NCBI GenBank assembly: GCA_016783105.1
Contig: JADHXF010000068.1
Location: 1-7,949 of the forward strand
Length of the DNA stretch: 7,949 bases
DNA from: Dehalococcoidales bacterium
Lineage (GTDB): Bacteria; Chloroflexota; Dehalococcoidia; Dehalococcoidales; RBG-16-60-22
Direction: 5' to 3'
Shown here: piece by piece, positions 1-5,722 of the stretch
Layout of the letters: each line of letters starts with the position of its first letter
Numbering within the stretch: the stretch's first letter is position 1
The notes under the pieces: generated by a model
What the model saw: only the letters and a program-made list of their open reading frames with translations
Databases searched by the model: none
What the model was told of the DNA's origin: nothing
Translations under genes and position numbers: made by a program

Positions 1-846
1 GTTGTGCTCCATCGACCTTAAATCATAGCCTTCCAGCATATTCAGGGCGAGCAGCGTTACCAGCCCCTGCCCGTTCGGCGGGCATTCAAATACATCGTAA
101 CCACGGTAATTGGCACTGATAGGCGTTACCCATTCGGAGGTATGGTCGTTCAGGTCTTTCATGGCAATAAGCCCACCGTGCTGCTGGGAGCAGGCGACAA
201 TCGCCTCGGCGATTTCGCCCCGGTAGAAGACATCACGCCCTTCCCGCGCAATCTTTTTCAGGGTATTCGCCAGGTCAGGCTGCACAAACACCTCGCCGGC
301 TTCAGGTGCCCGCCCTCCAGGCAGATAGGTCCGGACAGCGGCAGTATCCTTTTCCAGCTTTGGCTGGCTGACCTGCCACCAGTGGGCAATTGTTTCCGTA
401 ACCGGATACCCGTCTTCAGCAAAGGCAATCGCTGGAGACAACACCTGCTCCAAACTCATCGTGCCACAGGAATCAAGCAGGGTGCACCAGCCATCCAGAG
501 TCCCGGGGATGGTAACGGTATGAATCCCCGTTTCCGGCATTTTCGGGAAGCCCAGTTCCCTCATTTTCTCCAGGCTGGCGGCATACGGGGCTCGCCCGCT
601 GGCGTTCAGGGCTTTCACTTCCCCCTCTTTATGGAGAAATACCAGGGCAAAGAGGTCGCCGCCCAGACCGGTCATCATCGGCTCAACCACGTTCAGGGCG
701 GCGGCGGTGGCGATGGCGGCGTCGATGGCATTGCCACCTTTCTGGAGTATGCTCACACCGGCCTGTGTTGCCAGAGACTGGCTTGAAGCCACCATACCAC
801 CCCTGCTCATCACCACGGCACGACGGGACGGAAACGCGTATTTCAT
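1..846 (-). CDS. Gamma-glutamyltransferase (YwrD-like), N-terminal half, cut by window edge
   Basis: The enzyme family cleaves and transfers gamma-glutamyl groups from glutathione and related amides. It is an Ntn hydrolase that self-cleaves into large and small subunits. The 282 codons present, read from the ATG at 844-846, cover most of the large subunit. Residues 37-48 (GGNAIDAAIATA) and 59-67 (TGLGGDLFA) are the family's signature N-terminal block. NASGRAP at 82-88 contains the Arg expected to hold the substrate alpha-carboxylate, and PGTLDGW follows at 114-120. The nucleophile Thr at the small-subunit N-terminus lies outside the window, so activity cannot be judged. There is no signal peptide, unlike the periplasmic E. 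coli enzyme, which suggests a cytoplasmic YwrD-like form. A Shine-Dalgarno GAGGTG (852-857) sits 5 nt before the ATG. The gene is divergent from the RraA-like gene. Family identity is secure; the substrate is not. Confidence 0.93.
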   Translation of the reverse strand, partial: MKYAFPSRRAVVMSRGGMVASSQSLATQAGVSILQKGGNAIDAAIATAAALNVVEPMMTGLGGDLFALVFLHKEGEVKALNASGRAPYAASLEKMRELGFPKMPETGIHTVTIPGTLDGWCTLLDSCGTMSLEQVLSPAIAFAEDGYPVTETIAHWWQVSQPKLEKDTAAVRTYLPGGRAPEAGEVFVQPDLANTLKKIAREGRDVFYRGEIAEAIVACSQQHGGLIAMKDLNDHTSEWVTPISANYRGYDVFECPPNGQGLVTLLALNMLEGYDLRSMEHN

Positions 847-893
847 ACACTCACCTCTTTTCTCTTTTATCAGGCCAAATAGCGCCAATATCT

Positions 894-923
894 ATAATAC
901 CATCGTCGTTGCACCGTTTCCAA
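894..923 (-). promoter_or_regulatory. Probable sigma-70 promoter of the gamma-glutamyltransferase gene
   Basis: On the minus strand TTGGAA (918-923) and TATTAT (894-899) are separated by 18 bp. Transcription would begin near 887, giving a leader of about 40 nt that contains the GAGGTG ribosome site. The -35 box matches the consensus at 4 of 6 positions and the -10 box at 5 of 6. This was found by eye. Confidence 0.5.
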
Positions 924-945
924 AGACCAATAATCTCAATGCCTA

Positions 946-974
946 TGGAAATCGGGGGCTGATTGGGCTAGAAT
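946..974 (+). promoter_or_regulatory. Possible promoter of the RraA-like gene
   Basis: TGGAAA (946-951) and TAGAAT (969-974) are 17 bp apart and would start transcription near 981, about 34 nt before the ATG at 1015. The -35 box is weak (4 of 6) and the -10 box better (5 of 6). It is divergent from the gamma-glutamyltransferase promoter, and the two -35 boxes are 22 bp apart, so one regulator could in principle touch both. Confidence 0.38.
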
Positions 975-1002
975 AGGAAGCGGCTATTAATGAAATAAGT
1001 GT

Positions 1003-1009
1003 AAAGGAG
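1003..1009 (+). promoter_or_regulatory. Ribosome binding site that fixes the RraA-like start
   Basis: AAAGGAG ends at 1009, 5 nt before the ATG at 1015. An in-frame GTG at 1009-1011 shares its first base with this Shine-Dalgarno site and so cannot be the start. Confidence 0.8.
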
Positions 1010-1014
1010 TGGAT

Positions 1015-1737
1015 ATGCCGGAGTTATCAGAAAAGGAAATGCTGGAAAAGTTACGCGGCTTCGATACTCCCTCAATCACCAATATCGTTGCCACGTATCC
1101 GACCAACCCCCTCTGCCTGGGGCTTTACGAGCCCTGGCGTGAGAACTGGTACACCGACCAATCAGTCCGTTGCCCTTTCCCTGAACTCGGAGCGCGGATT
1201 GGCTACGCCGTCACGGTAGCCTTTGCCCTGCCCAATCCCAGCTACAAGCGCTGGTCAATCATCGACCTGTTTGAAATCATCGCCAGCGCAAATAAGCCCT
1301 CTATCCTCGTCATCAAGCAGGAGTTTCCGCCTGAGATACAACCCAAAGTGGGGCTGGCCGGAGGCCAGATGACCACCGCTCTCAAAGCCTGCGGGGTGGT
1401 GGGAGTGGTCACCAACGGCCCGACGAGGGACATCGATGAGATACGGCCCCTGGAAATACAATACCTTACCAGCGGCGTAACGCCGGGGCATGGTGAAATG
1501 GCAATCAGCGCCATCAACGTGCCGGTATCGGTCGCGGCGATGGATGTTGCTCCCGGCGAGATAGTTCACATGGACGAAAACGGTGCCGTCAAGTTCCCGG
1601 CAGATAAACTGGCCGACATCTGCCAGAACATCGATGCCTTTACCGCCAAAGAGAAAGAACGCGCCGCCAACGTGCTGGCGTCAAAAACGTTCGCCCAGAT
1701 AAAAGCGGCCTGGAAACGGGAAGACCTGCCGGGCTAA
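1015..1737 (+). CDS. RraA-like / HMG-CHA aldolase family protein
   Basis: This 240-residue protein belongs to the RraA-like fold family. The family includes 4-hydroxy-4-methyl-2-oxoglutarate (HMG/CHA) aldolases, oxaloacetate decarboxylases and the RNase E inhibitor RraA, and is often misnamed dimethylmenaquinone methyltransferase. The core run GVVGVVTNGPTRDIDEI (127-143) carries the R138-D139 pair, expected to bind the substrate carboxylate and Mg2+, followed by D141. GGQM (116-119) sits where aldolases usually have a Gly-Glu pair. PGEIVHMDENGAVKFP (180-195) is the usual C-terminal strand. An aromatic segment at about 28-60, with NPLCLGLYEPW and SVRCPFPELG, sits between the N-terminal helix and the GYAVTV strand and looks longer than in classical short RraA proteins. 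The retained Arg-Asp pair favours enzyme activity over a purely regulatory role, but the substrate is unknown. Its 3' end overlaps the convergent C_GCAxxG gene by 4 bp. Confidence 0.9.
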   Translation: MPELSEKEMLEKLRGFDTPSITNIVATYPTNPLCLGLYEPWRENWYTDQSVRCPFPELGARIGYAVTVAFALPNPSYKRWSIIDLFEIIASANKPSILVIKQEFPPEIQPKVGLAGGQMTTALKACGVVGVVTNGPTRDIDEIRPLEIQYLTSGVTPGHGEMAISAINVPVSVAAMDVAPGEIVHMDENGAVKFPADKLADICQNIDAFTAKEKERAANVLASKTFAQIKAAWKREDLPG

Positions 1738-2234
1738 ACCAGCTTGGTGTCCTGCAGGATTTCCGCCATCCACTGTGCCGCCTTGCCCACGATGTCCGGG
1801 CAGTAAATGTCATGGGCGCCGGCATTGTGGAATTTTTCAGCCTCCTGCTTGTCCGCCAGATAATAGGGCCGGCCCATCACCTTGGTCTGGATATTGCGGC
1901 AGATGATGGAGCCATACTCGTCGATGAATTTCTGGCGTAACTTTCCCGCCAGTTCATGGGTCTGGTAACGAACGCCTTCGGGGTCGTCGAATTTGTCCCG
2001 CTCCCGGCCCACAATATAGCCCAGAACCATCAGAGCGCCAACGTAAGCACCGCAGCCTCCGTCTGTGCTCAATGCCGAGCCGCCGGAAAGACCAGTGGCC
2101 GCCTTGAATATATCGTCGTTCCTGATGTCGAAAACATCCTGAAGCGCGGCGATAGCACACTGGCTGCAGCCACGATACGTTTTCTCGTAGTAGTGACCAC
2201 GCTCATAGGCTTTTTCGGCAACGCTTTCTGCCAT
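1734..2234 (-). CDS. C_GCAxxG_C_C family putative redox protein
   Basis: This 166-residue soluble protein belongs to the C_GCAxxG_C_C family, putative redox-active proteins with four conserved cysteines and no established reaction. The visible pattern is QCAIAAL with C26, the CGAYVG motif at 61-66 (the family's CGAxxG) ending a glycine-rich stretch from 48 (GLSGGSALSTDGG), then C112 and C145. C23 is an extra cysteine, forming a CxxC with C26. Together these could bind a metal or Fe-S centre or form disulfides; that is inference. No signal peptide or membrane segment is seen. The ATG at 2234 has a GGAGG (2243-2247) 8 nt upstream and its own near-consensus promoter. The TAG stop overlaps the stop of the convergent RraA-like gene. 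The family call is firm; the function is unknown. Confidence 0.9.
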   Translation of the reverse strand: MAESVAEKAYERGHYYEKTYRGCSQCAIAALQDVFDIRNDDIFKAATGLSGGSALSTDGGCGAYVGALMVLGYIVGRERDKFDDPEGVRYQTHELAGKLRQKFIDEYGSIICRNIQTKVMGRPYYLADKQEAEKFHNAGAHDIYCPDIVGKAAQWMAEILQDTKLV

Positions 2235-2292
2235 AAATCTGACCTCCCTAGTATGTATTTGCTATTAATGACTCAGAATACAGACCGAGCCT

Positions 2293-2321
2293 ATTGTAGC
2301 AGCCACATCCATTGTTATCAA
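2293..2321 (-). promoter_or_regulatory. Strong sigma-70 promoter of the C_GCAxxG gene
   Basis: On the minus strand TTGATA (2316-2321) and TACAAT (2293-2298) have an exact 17-bp spacer, each box matching the consensus at 5 of 6 positions. Transcription would start near 2286, giving a leader of about 52 nt. The promoter lies just downstream of the radical SAM stop codon, so the C_GCAxxG gene can be expressed without its upstream neighbour. Confidence 0.72.
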
Positions 2322-2332
2322 GACATGGCTTG

Positions 2333-3154
2333 TTATCTCTGCCTCGGCTCGCTGAAGTGGGGTCGATACGGCGCGGCGGCCACAATTACCTCCACGCTGA
2401 CCCCGGTGGCACTCTCCACCCTGCCGGCTATTTCTTTCAGTTTTTCCGCCGGAACCTCGCGCAGCGCGGAAGCGGCGGACGGGCGGTGGAGGGAGTAAAT
2501 CTGGGCTTTTATCGGCTTTATTTCACCAACGCGCTCGACCCACGAGTCTATTTCCCGCTGGCCGATATTCTGAAAAGCCCCATCGACGAACATGGTTTGC
2601 AGGGTAACGTTCGGCATGGATTTCAGGCTCTCCAGTATTGCCTGATAGTCGACCTGCGGGCAGGGGCGGTTTATCTCCTGAAAAGTCTCTATATTGCCTG
2701 CGTCCAGCTTCATTATCTTGAAGTCCAGCTTCCCCAATGCCTTGCGCACCTTCTCTATGGTTGCCGCTGAGGAATTGGTCAGCACCCCGATACGGGCGGC
2801 GGGGCAATATTTATTCTTCAGCGCCCCGGCGATATCCACCAGCTCGGCGAACTGAGGGTGCAGGGTCGACTCGCCATTGCCGGAGAACGTGATATTGTCT
2901 ATTCCCTCGTTCTTCTGCTCCACGAGGACGCGCTCCAGCGTGCTGGCGAAATCATCCGCGGTGGGAAAATCCTTCTCGCACTGCGCGGTGTCAAGCGTGG
3001 TGACATCGGTCCAGCCATACTGGCAGTACACGCAGTTGAACGAGCAAAGTTTATAGCGCACCGGGGAAAGATTTAATCCAAGCGACCGCCCCAGTCGCCG
3101 CGAATTCACCGGGCCATAAATGATGCCCGATTTTAATGGAATACCCTGTTTCAT
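2333..3154 (-). CDS. Radical SAM protein, COG0731-like
   Basis: This 273-residue protein is a radical SAM enzyme, which uses a 4Fe-4S cluster and S-adenosylmethionine to make a 5'-deoxyadenosyl radical. C37, C41 and C44 form the canonical CxxxCxxC cluster motif (LCSFNCVYCQYG). FSGNGEST (90-97) is the SAM-binding glycine/Glu region after the second strand. The N-terminal GPVNSRRLGRSLGLNL (14-29) and the following LSP are typical of the uncharacterised bacterial group near COG0731, which also covers archaeal wyosine synthases (TYW1). Other cysteines at 59, 117 and 165 do not form a clear second cluster motif. The protein lacks the length and partner domains of known maturases, so its substrate cannot be named. 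The ATG at 3154 has no good Shine-Dalgarno site, only a GAG nearby; it is the only conventional start before the signature N-terminus. It has its own promoter. Confidence 0.9.
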   Translation of the reverse strand: MKQGIPLKSGIIYGPVNSRRLGRSLGLNLSPVRYKLCSFNCVYCQYGWTDVTTLDTAQCEKDFPTADDFASTLERVLVEQKNEGIDNITFSGNGESTLHPQFAELVDIAGALKNKYCPAARIGVLTNSSAATIEKVRKALGKLDFKIMKLDAGNIETFQEINRPCPQVDYQAILESLKSMPNVTLQTMFVDGAFQNIGQREIDSWVERVGEIKPIKAQIYSLHRPSAASALREVPAEKLKEIAGRVESATGVSVEVIVAAAPYRPHFSEPRQR

Positions 3155-3187
3155 TGCATGCTGCTCAGGTATATCAATACCCCAATT

Positions 3188-3216
3188 ACCATAAACGATT
3201 GCGATAACCCTGTCAA
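3188..3216 (-). promoter_or_regulatory. Promoter of the radical SAM gene
   Basis: On the minus strand a perfect TTGACA (3211-3216) and TATGGT (3188-3193) are 17 bp apart. Transcription would begin near 3181, about 27 nt before the ATG at 3154. It lies entirely in the gap after the EamA stop codon, arguing that the radical SAM gene is not solely dependent on read-through. The -10 box is only 4 of 6. Confidence 0.62.
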
Positions 3217-3223
3217 ACCGATT

Positions 3224-4096
3224 TCACTTCGTTCCCAGATACTTCGGCGTTTGCCTGAGCACGATGAATATTCCGGCCAGAATAAGGACGCCGCCGATGA
3301 GCTCTTTAACCGTTGGCACCTCGTCCAGGATGAAGTAGCCCAGCAGCGTTGCCCCCACCGGCTCGCCGAGAATGGCCACCGACACCAAGGTTACCGGTAT
3401 CAGCCGCAGCGCCAGATTGAAGCTGGAGTGTCCGATAAGCTGCGGGACGACCGCCAGCAGGGCCATCATCAGATAGGTCTTGCCTGAATAACCCGTGAAA
3501 GAGTAACCAAAGCCAACCGTCGCCAGCAGTAATATAATCGCCGCGCCGGTATATATCATGGTCAGGTAAGGCATAATCTCAATTCTATTCTTCAGATACC
3601 CGCCAAGGATAAGGTAACCGCCCATGGCGAAACCGGCGATGAGGGCCAGCACGTCTCCCAGAATATACTGCTGGCCAAAGTCAAAACCGCCGTAATTGAT
3701 GAGCACCACGCCGGCGAAAGCGAGCGCCATACCACCGATGGTCAGCCTGTTCAGCACCTCATGCCAGAGAAAGTAGGAGATGACGGCTACAAACGCCGGG
3801 TGGCAGGTCACCAGAATGACGGAACTGGCAATGGAGGTATAGCTGAGCGAGGTTATCCAGAGAGCGAAGTGCAGCGCCAGGAAGAAGCTGGAGAGCAGTA
3901 GCAGCAGGCTATCGCGCCCGGACAGTCGCTTCAAGCTCGGAACCGTCTTTTTATATGTCAGCAGGATGAGGACAAGCGAGGCTATGGTCAAACGATAGGC
4001 GGCAATAACCAGCGGCGGCGCCTCCGCCAGGCGAATAAATATCGCCGCGAAGGAAACTGACACCACCCCGACCAGCAGGACAAGATACGCTTTCAC
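3224..4096 (-). CDS. EamA / DMT-superfamily transporter
   Basis: This is an inner-membrane transporter of the drug/metabolite superfamily, whose members export amino acids, metabolites or drugs by exchange or proton coupling. With the GTG start at 4096 it has 290 residues, the family's usual size. It contains two EamA repeats (about 4-135 and 146-282), each with five hydrophobic segments and ending in matching motifs: WHEVLNRLTIGGMALAFAGVVLI in the first half and DEVPTVKELIGGVLILAGIFIVL in the second (broken here by position: 111-133 and 259-281). The family-type N-terminus KAYLVLLVGV starts right after the GTG. An in-frame TTG at 4159 would add 21 polar, non-family residues and coincides with a TTGACA promoter box, so I reject it. 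No close Shine-Dalgarno precedes the GTG (AGGA lies 21 nt away), so the start is probable rather than certain. Substrate unknown. Confidence 0.9.
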   Translation of the reverse strand: MKAYLVLLVGVVSVSFAAIFIRLAEAPPLVIAAYRLTIASLVLILLTYKKTVPSLKRLSGRDSLLLLLSSFFLALHFALWITSLSYTSIASSVILVTCHPAFVAVISYFLWHEVLNRLTIGGMALAFAGVVLINYGGFDFGQQYILGDVLALIAGFAMGGYLILGGYLKNRIEIMPYLTMIYTGAAIILLLATVGFGYSFTGYSGKTYLMMALLAVVPQLIGHSSFNLALRLIPVTLVSVAILGEPVGATLLGYFILDEVPTVKELIGGVLILAGIFIVLRQTPKYLGTK

Positions 4097-4130
4097 TTTG
4101 ACAAACCGGCAGTTTATTCCTGTTACCCAA

Positions 4131-4159
4131 ATCCTATTGATGAAGCGCTGCTTTGTCAA
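4131..4159 (-). promoter_or_regulatory. Promoter of the EamA transporter gene
   Basis: On the minus strand a perfect TTGACA (4154-4159) is followed after 17 bp by TAGGAT (4131-4136). Transcription would begin near 4124, about 28 nt ahead of the GTG at 4096. The TTG inside the -35 box is also the longest possible start codon of the open frame, which is why an automatic caller could place the start here wrongly. Confidence 0.62.
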
Positions 4160-4176
4160 TACAGGCGGACCGGTAA

Positions 4177-4205
4177 TTGCTACGCTGCGCCGATTGTGCT
4201 ACACT
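4177..4205 (+). promoter_or_regulatory. Probable promoter of the cyclophilin-like/dehydrogenase operon
   Basis: TTGCTA (4177-4182) and TACACT (4200-4205) are 17 bp apart. The -10 box is preceded by TGC, an extended -10 element (TGn). Each hexamer matches at 4 of 6 positions. Transcription would begin near 4212, leaving a leader of about 46 nt. It stands back to back with the EamA promoter: their -35 boxes are 17 bp apart. Confidence 0.5.
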
Positions 4206-4225
4206 TGATAACTGATTTTTCAAGT
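4203..4225. promoter_or_regulatory. Inverted repeat over the operon start site, possible operator
   Basis: ACTTGA (4203-4208) and TCAAGT (4220-4225) are perfect inverted 6-bp arms around an 11-bp spacer. The left arm overlaps the -10 box and the predicted start of transcription lies inside the spacer, a common position for a repressor site. The arms are short enough to arise by chance, and no regulator gene is present in the window. Confidence 0.28.
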
Positions 4226-4257
4226 ATTCTGACATCCACACGGGGGAGGTCTGTATT

Positions 4258-4632
4258 ATGGATAAGCGAATTCGTATCAAAGCAGGGTCGGTAGAAGCGC
4301 TGGCGGAGCTGAATGACACGGCAACCGCCCAGGCGATCTGGGACGCTCTGCCCATCAAGGGACGCGCCAATACCTGGGGAGACGAAATATATTTCGGCAT
4401 TCCGCTCAGCATTGCCCAGGAGAAAGGACAGGACCTGGTGGAAGTTGGCGACCTGGGCTACTGGCCGCCGGGACAGGGCTTCTGTATCTTTTTTGGCCCC
4501 ACGCCGATGAGCGAAGGGGACAAGCCCCGACCCGCCAGCCCGGTCACCGTTTTTGGTCAGGTCACCGGCGACGCTACGGTGTTCAAACAGGTTGACCCGG
4601 GCACCGAGGTGACCATCGACAAGGAAAGCTAA
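4258..4632 (+). CDS. Cyclophilin-like (TM1367-type) domain protein
   Basis: This 124-residue protein matches the bacterial/archaeal cyclophilin-like family typified by Thermotoga TM1367. The family is a small beta-barrel related in fold to cyclophilin but without a proven prolyl isomerase role. Recognisable parts are TWGDEIYFGIP (39-49), the central VEVGDLGYWPPGQGFCIFFG (61-80) and PTPMS just after, then a C-terminal VTVFGQVTGD strand. It has no signal peptide and one Cys (C76). The ATG has a GGAGGT (4245-4250) 7 nt upstream. The next gene begins 30 bp after its stop on the same strand with a strong ribosome site, so the two likely share a transcript. Family recognition is good; biochemical role and ligand are unknown. 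Confidence 0.85.
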   Translation: MDKRIRIKAGSVEALAELNDTATAQAIWDALPIKGRANTWGDEIYFGIPLSIAQEKGQDLVEVGDLGYWPPGQGFCIFFGPTPMSEGDKPRPASPVTVFGQVTGDATVFKQVDPGTEVTIDKES

Positions 4633-4647
4633 TAACGGCGTAGAACG

Positions 4648-4655
4648 TAAGGAGG
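4648..4655 (+). promoter_or_regulatory. Ribosome binding site supporting the TTG start of the dehydrogenase
   Basis: TAAGGAGG, a near-perfect complement of the 16S rRNA 3' end, ends 7 nt before the TTG at 4663. This placement makes the rare TTG start convincing. Confidence 0.82.
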
Positions 4656-4662
4656 CCGCATC

Positions 4663-5718
4663 TTGAGCAGCAACGATACCCGCTTCAAAGTGGTCTTACC
4701 TCTGGCACCCGCTGGGGAATCGGAAAAATATCCGCAGAAGTTCCGTGAGCTGGGGGCTGAGTTCGCTGGCCAGCACTGCGACAGCGATGATGATTTCATC
4801 GCTCTGGCCAGGGATGCCGATGCCATAATCACCGTGGGCAGCCTTCGCCCCGTGCCCCAAAATATTATTGAACAGCTGGAAACCTGCCGGCTTATCAGCA
4901 ATACCCAGATTGGCTATGACAGTATCGATACCGCCGCCGCAGCCGAGCGCGGGATACTGGTGACCAACGTGCCCGACTACTGCGTGGGAGAGGTGTCTGA
5001 CCATGCCATGGCACTTATCCTGGCCTGTACCCGCAAAGTCGTCCATCTGGATAGAGCCGTTAAAAAAGGCCAGTGGGGGCTTTCCGCCAGCGGCATTGAA
5101 ATTCAACAGCGCCTGTGGCCGACCATGACCCAGCTGGAAGGCCAGACGCTCGGCCTTTTCGGTTTCGGCAGAGTAGGACGGGCGCTGGTACCCAAAGCCA
5201 GGGGATTCGGTCTGCGCGTCATCGCCCACGACCCGTATATAGCCCCGGAGGTTGCCCGGCAGATGGGCGTGGAGACGGTAGACTGGAAGAGCCTGCTCCA
5301 CGAGTCCGACTTCATCTCCATACATGCGGCGTTAACCGCAGAGACCAAACGTATCTTCGGCCATGATGCGTTCCAGGAAATGAAACCGACGGCCTGCCTG
5401 ATAAACACCGCTCGCGGCGGCTTCGTTGACGAAGCGGCTCTTTGCCAGGCCCTGAAAGAAGGGGCGCTGGCCATGGCGGCGCTGGACGTGATGGACCCTG
5501 AACCCCCCGACCCCCACAACCCCCTCTTCACGCTGGATAATTTCATCAGCACCGCGCATTCGGCCTTCTTCTCCCCGGCTTCCGAGGCGGAACGCTGGCA
5601 CCGCCCCGTTGAGGAAGTAGCGAGAATAATGCGCGGGGAATGGCCGAAAGCCATCGTCAATCCTCAGGCTAAAGAAAAGTACACCGCCCGATGGGGCCAG
5701 ATGAAAGAGCCGGGTTAA
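4663..5718 (+). CDS. D-isomer-specific 2-hydroxyacid dehydrogenase, CtBP-like
   Basis: This cytoplasmic NAD-dependent enzyme family interconverts D-2-hydroxyacids and 2-oxoacids. The 351-residue protein is full length: a split catalytic domain (about 8-115 and 300-334) flanks the Rossmann domain (about 116-299). GFGRVG (167-172) binds the dinucleotide, and D190 in VIAHDPY is the acidic residue that usually selects NAD over NADP. The catalytic triad is complete: R251 in NTARGGFVDE, E280 in DPEPPDP and H299 in STAHSAFFS. The HSAFFSPAS context, rather than the more usual PHxAG, resembles the CtBP-like dehydrogenase subgroup. It starts at TTG with an excellent Shine-Dalgarno and is the second gene of the operon with the cyclophilin-like gene. 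The exact substrate (for example glycerate, lactate or a larger hydroxyacid) cannot be told from sequence. Confidence 0.94.
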   Translation: MSSNDTRFKVVLPLAPAGESEKYPQKFRELGAEFAGQHCDSDDDFIALARDADAIITVGSLRPVPQNIIEQLETCRLISNTQIGYDSIDTAAAAERGILVTNVPDYCVGEVSDHAMALILACTRKVVHLDRAVKKGQWGLSASGIEIQQRLWPTMTQLEGQTLGLFGFGRVGRALVPKARGFGLRVIAHDPYIAPEVARQMGVETVDWKSLLHESDFISIHAALTAETKRIFGHDAFQEMKPTACLINTARGGFVDEAALCQALKEGALAMAALDVMDPEPPDPHNPLFTLDNFISTAHSAFFSPASEAERWHRPVEEVARIMRGEWPKAIVNPQAKEKYTARWGQMKEPG

Positions 5719-5722
5719 AAAA

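Noticed and set aside
142..786. A 214-codon plus-strand open frame
   Set aside because: It is antisense to the gamma-glutamyltransferase gene, whose family motifs are unmistakable, and its own translation shows no recognisable domain.
1750..1759. TCCTGCAGGA palindrome after the RraA-like stop
   Set aside because: It is a 10-bp palindrome without a loop, lies inside the C_GCAxxG coding region, and has no T run.
1956..2498. A 180-codon plus-strand open frame crossing two minus-strand genes and the gap between them
   Set aside because: It lies opposite the C_GCAxxG and radical SAM genes, which both carry clear motifs. Its translation looks like a shadow frame.
3155..3226. The EamA and radical SAM genes are in the same frame, separated by one TGA and 23 sense codons, suggesting read-through or selenocysteine
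   Set aside because: A run of 23 sense codons is expected often by chance. There is no visible stem-loop after the TGA, and the stretch holds a TTGACA-17-TATGGT promoter instead.
4098..4120. A plus-strand TTGACA inside the start of the EamA gene
   Set aside because: The -10 position at 17 bp spacing reads TGTTAC, matching only 3 of 6, and the next plus-strand gene is about 150 bp away with a better promoter.
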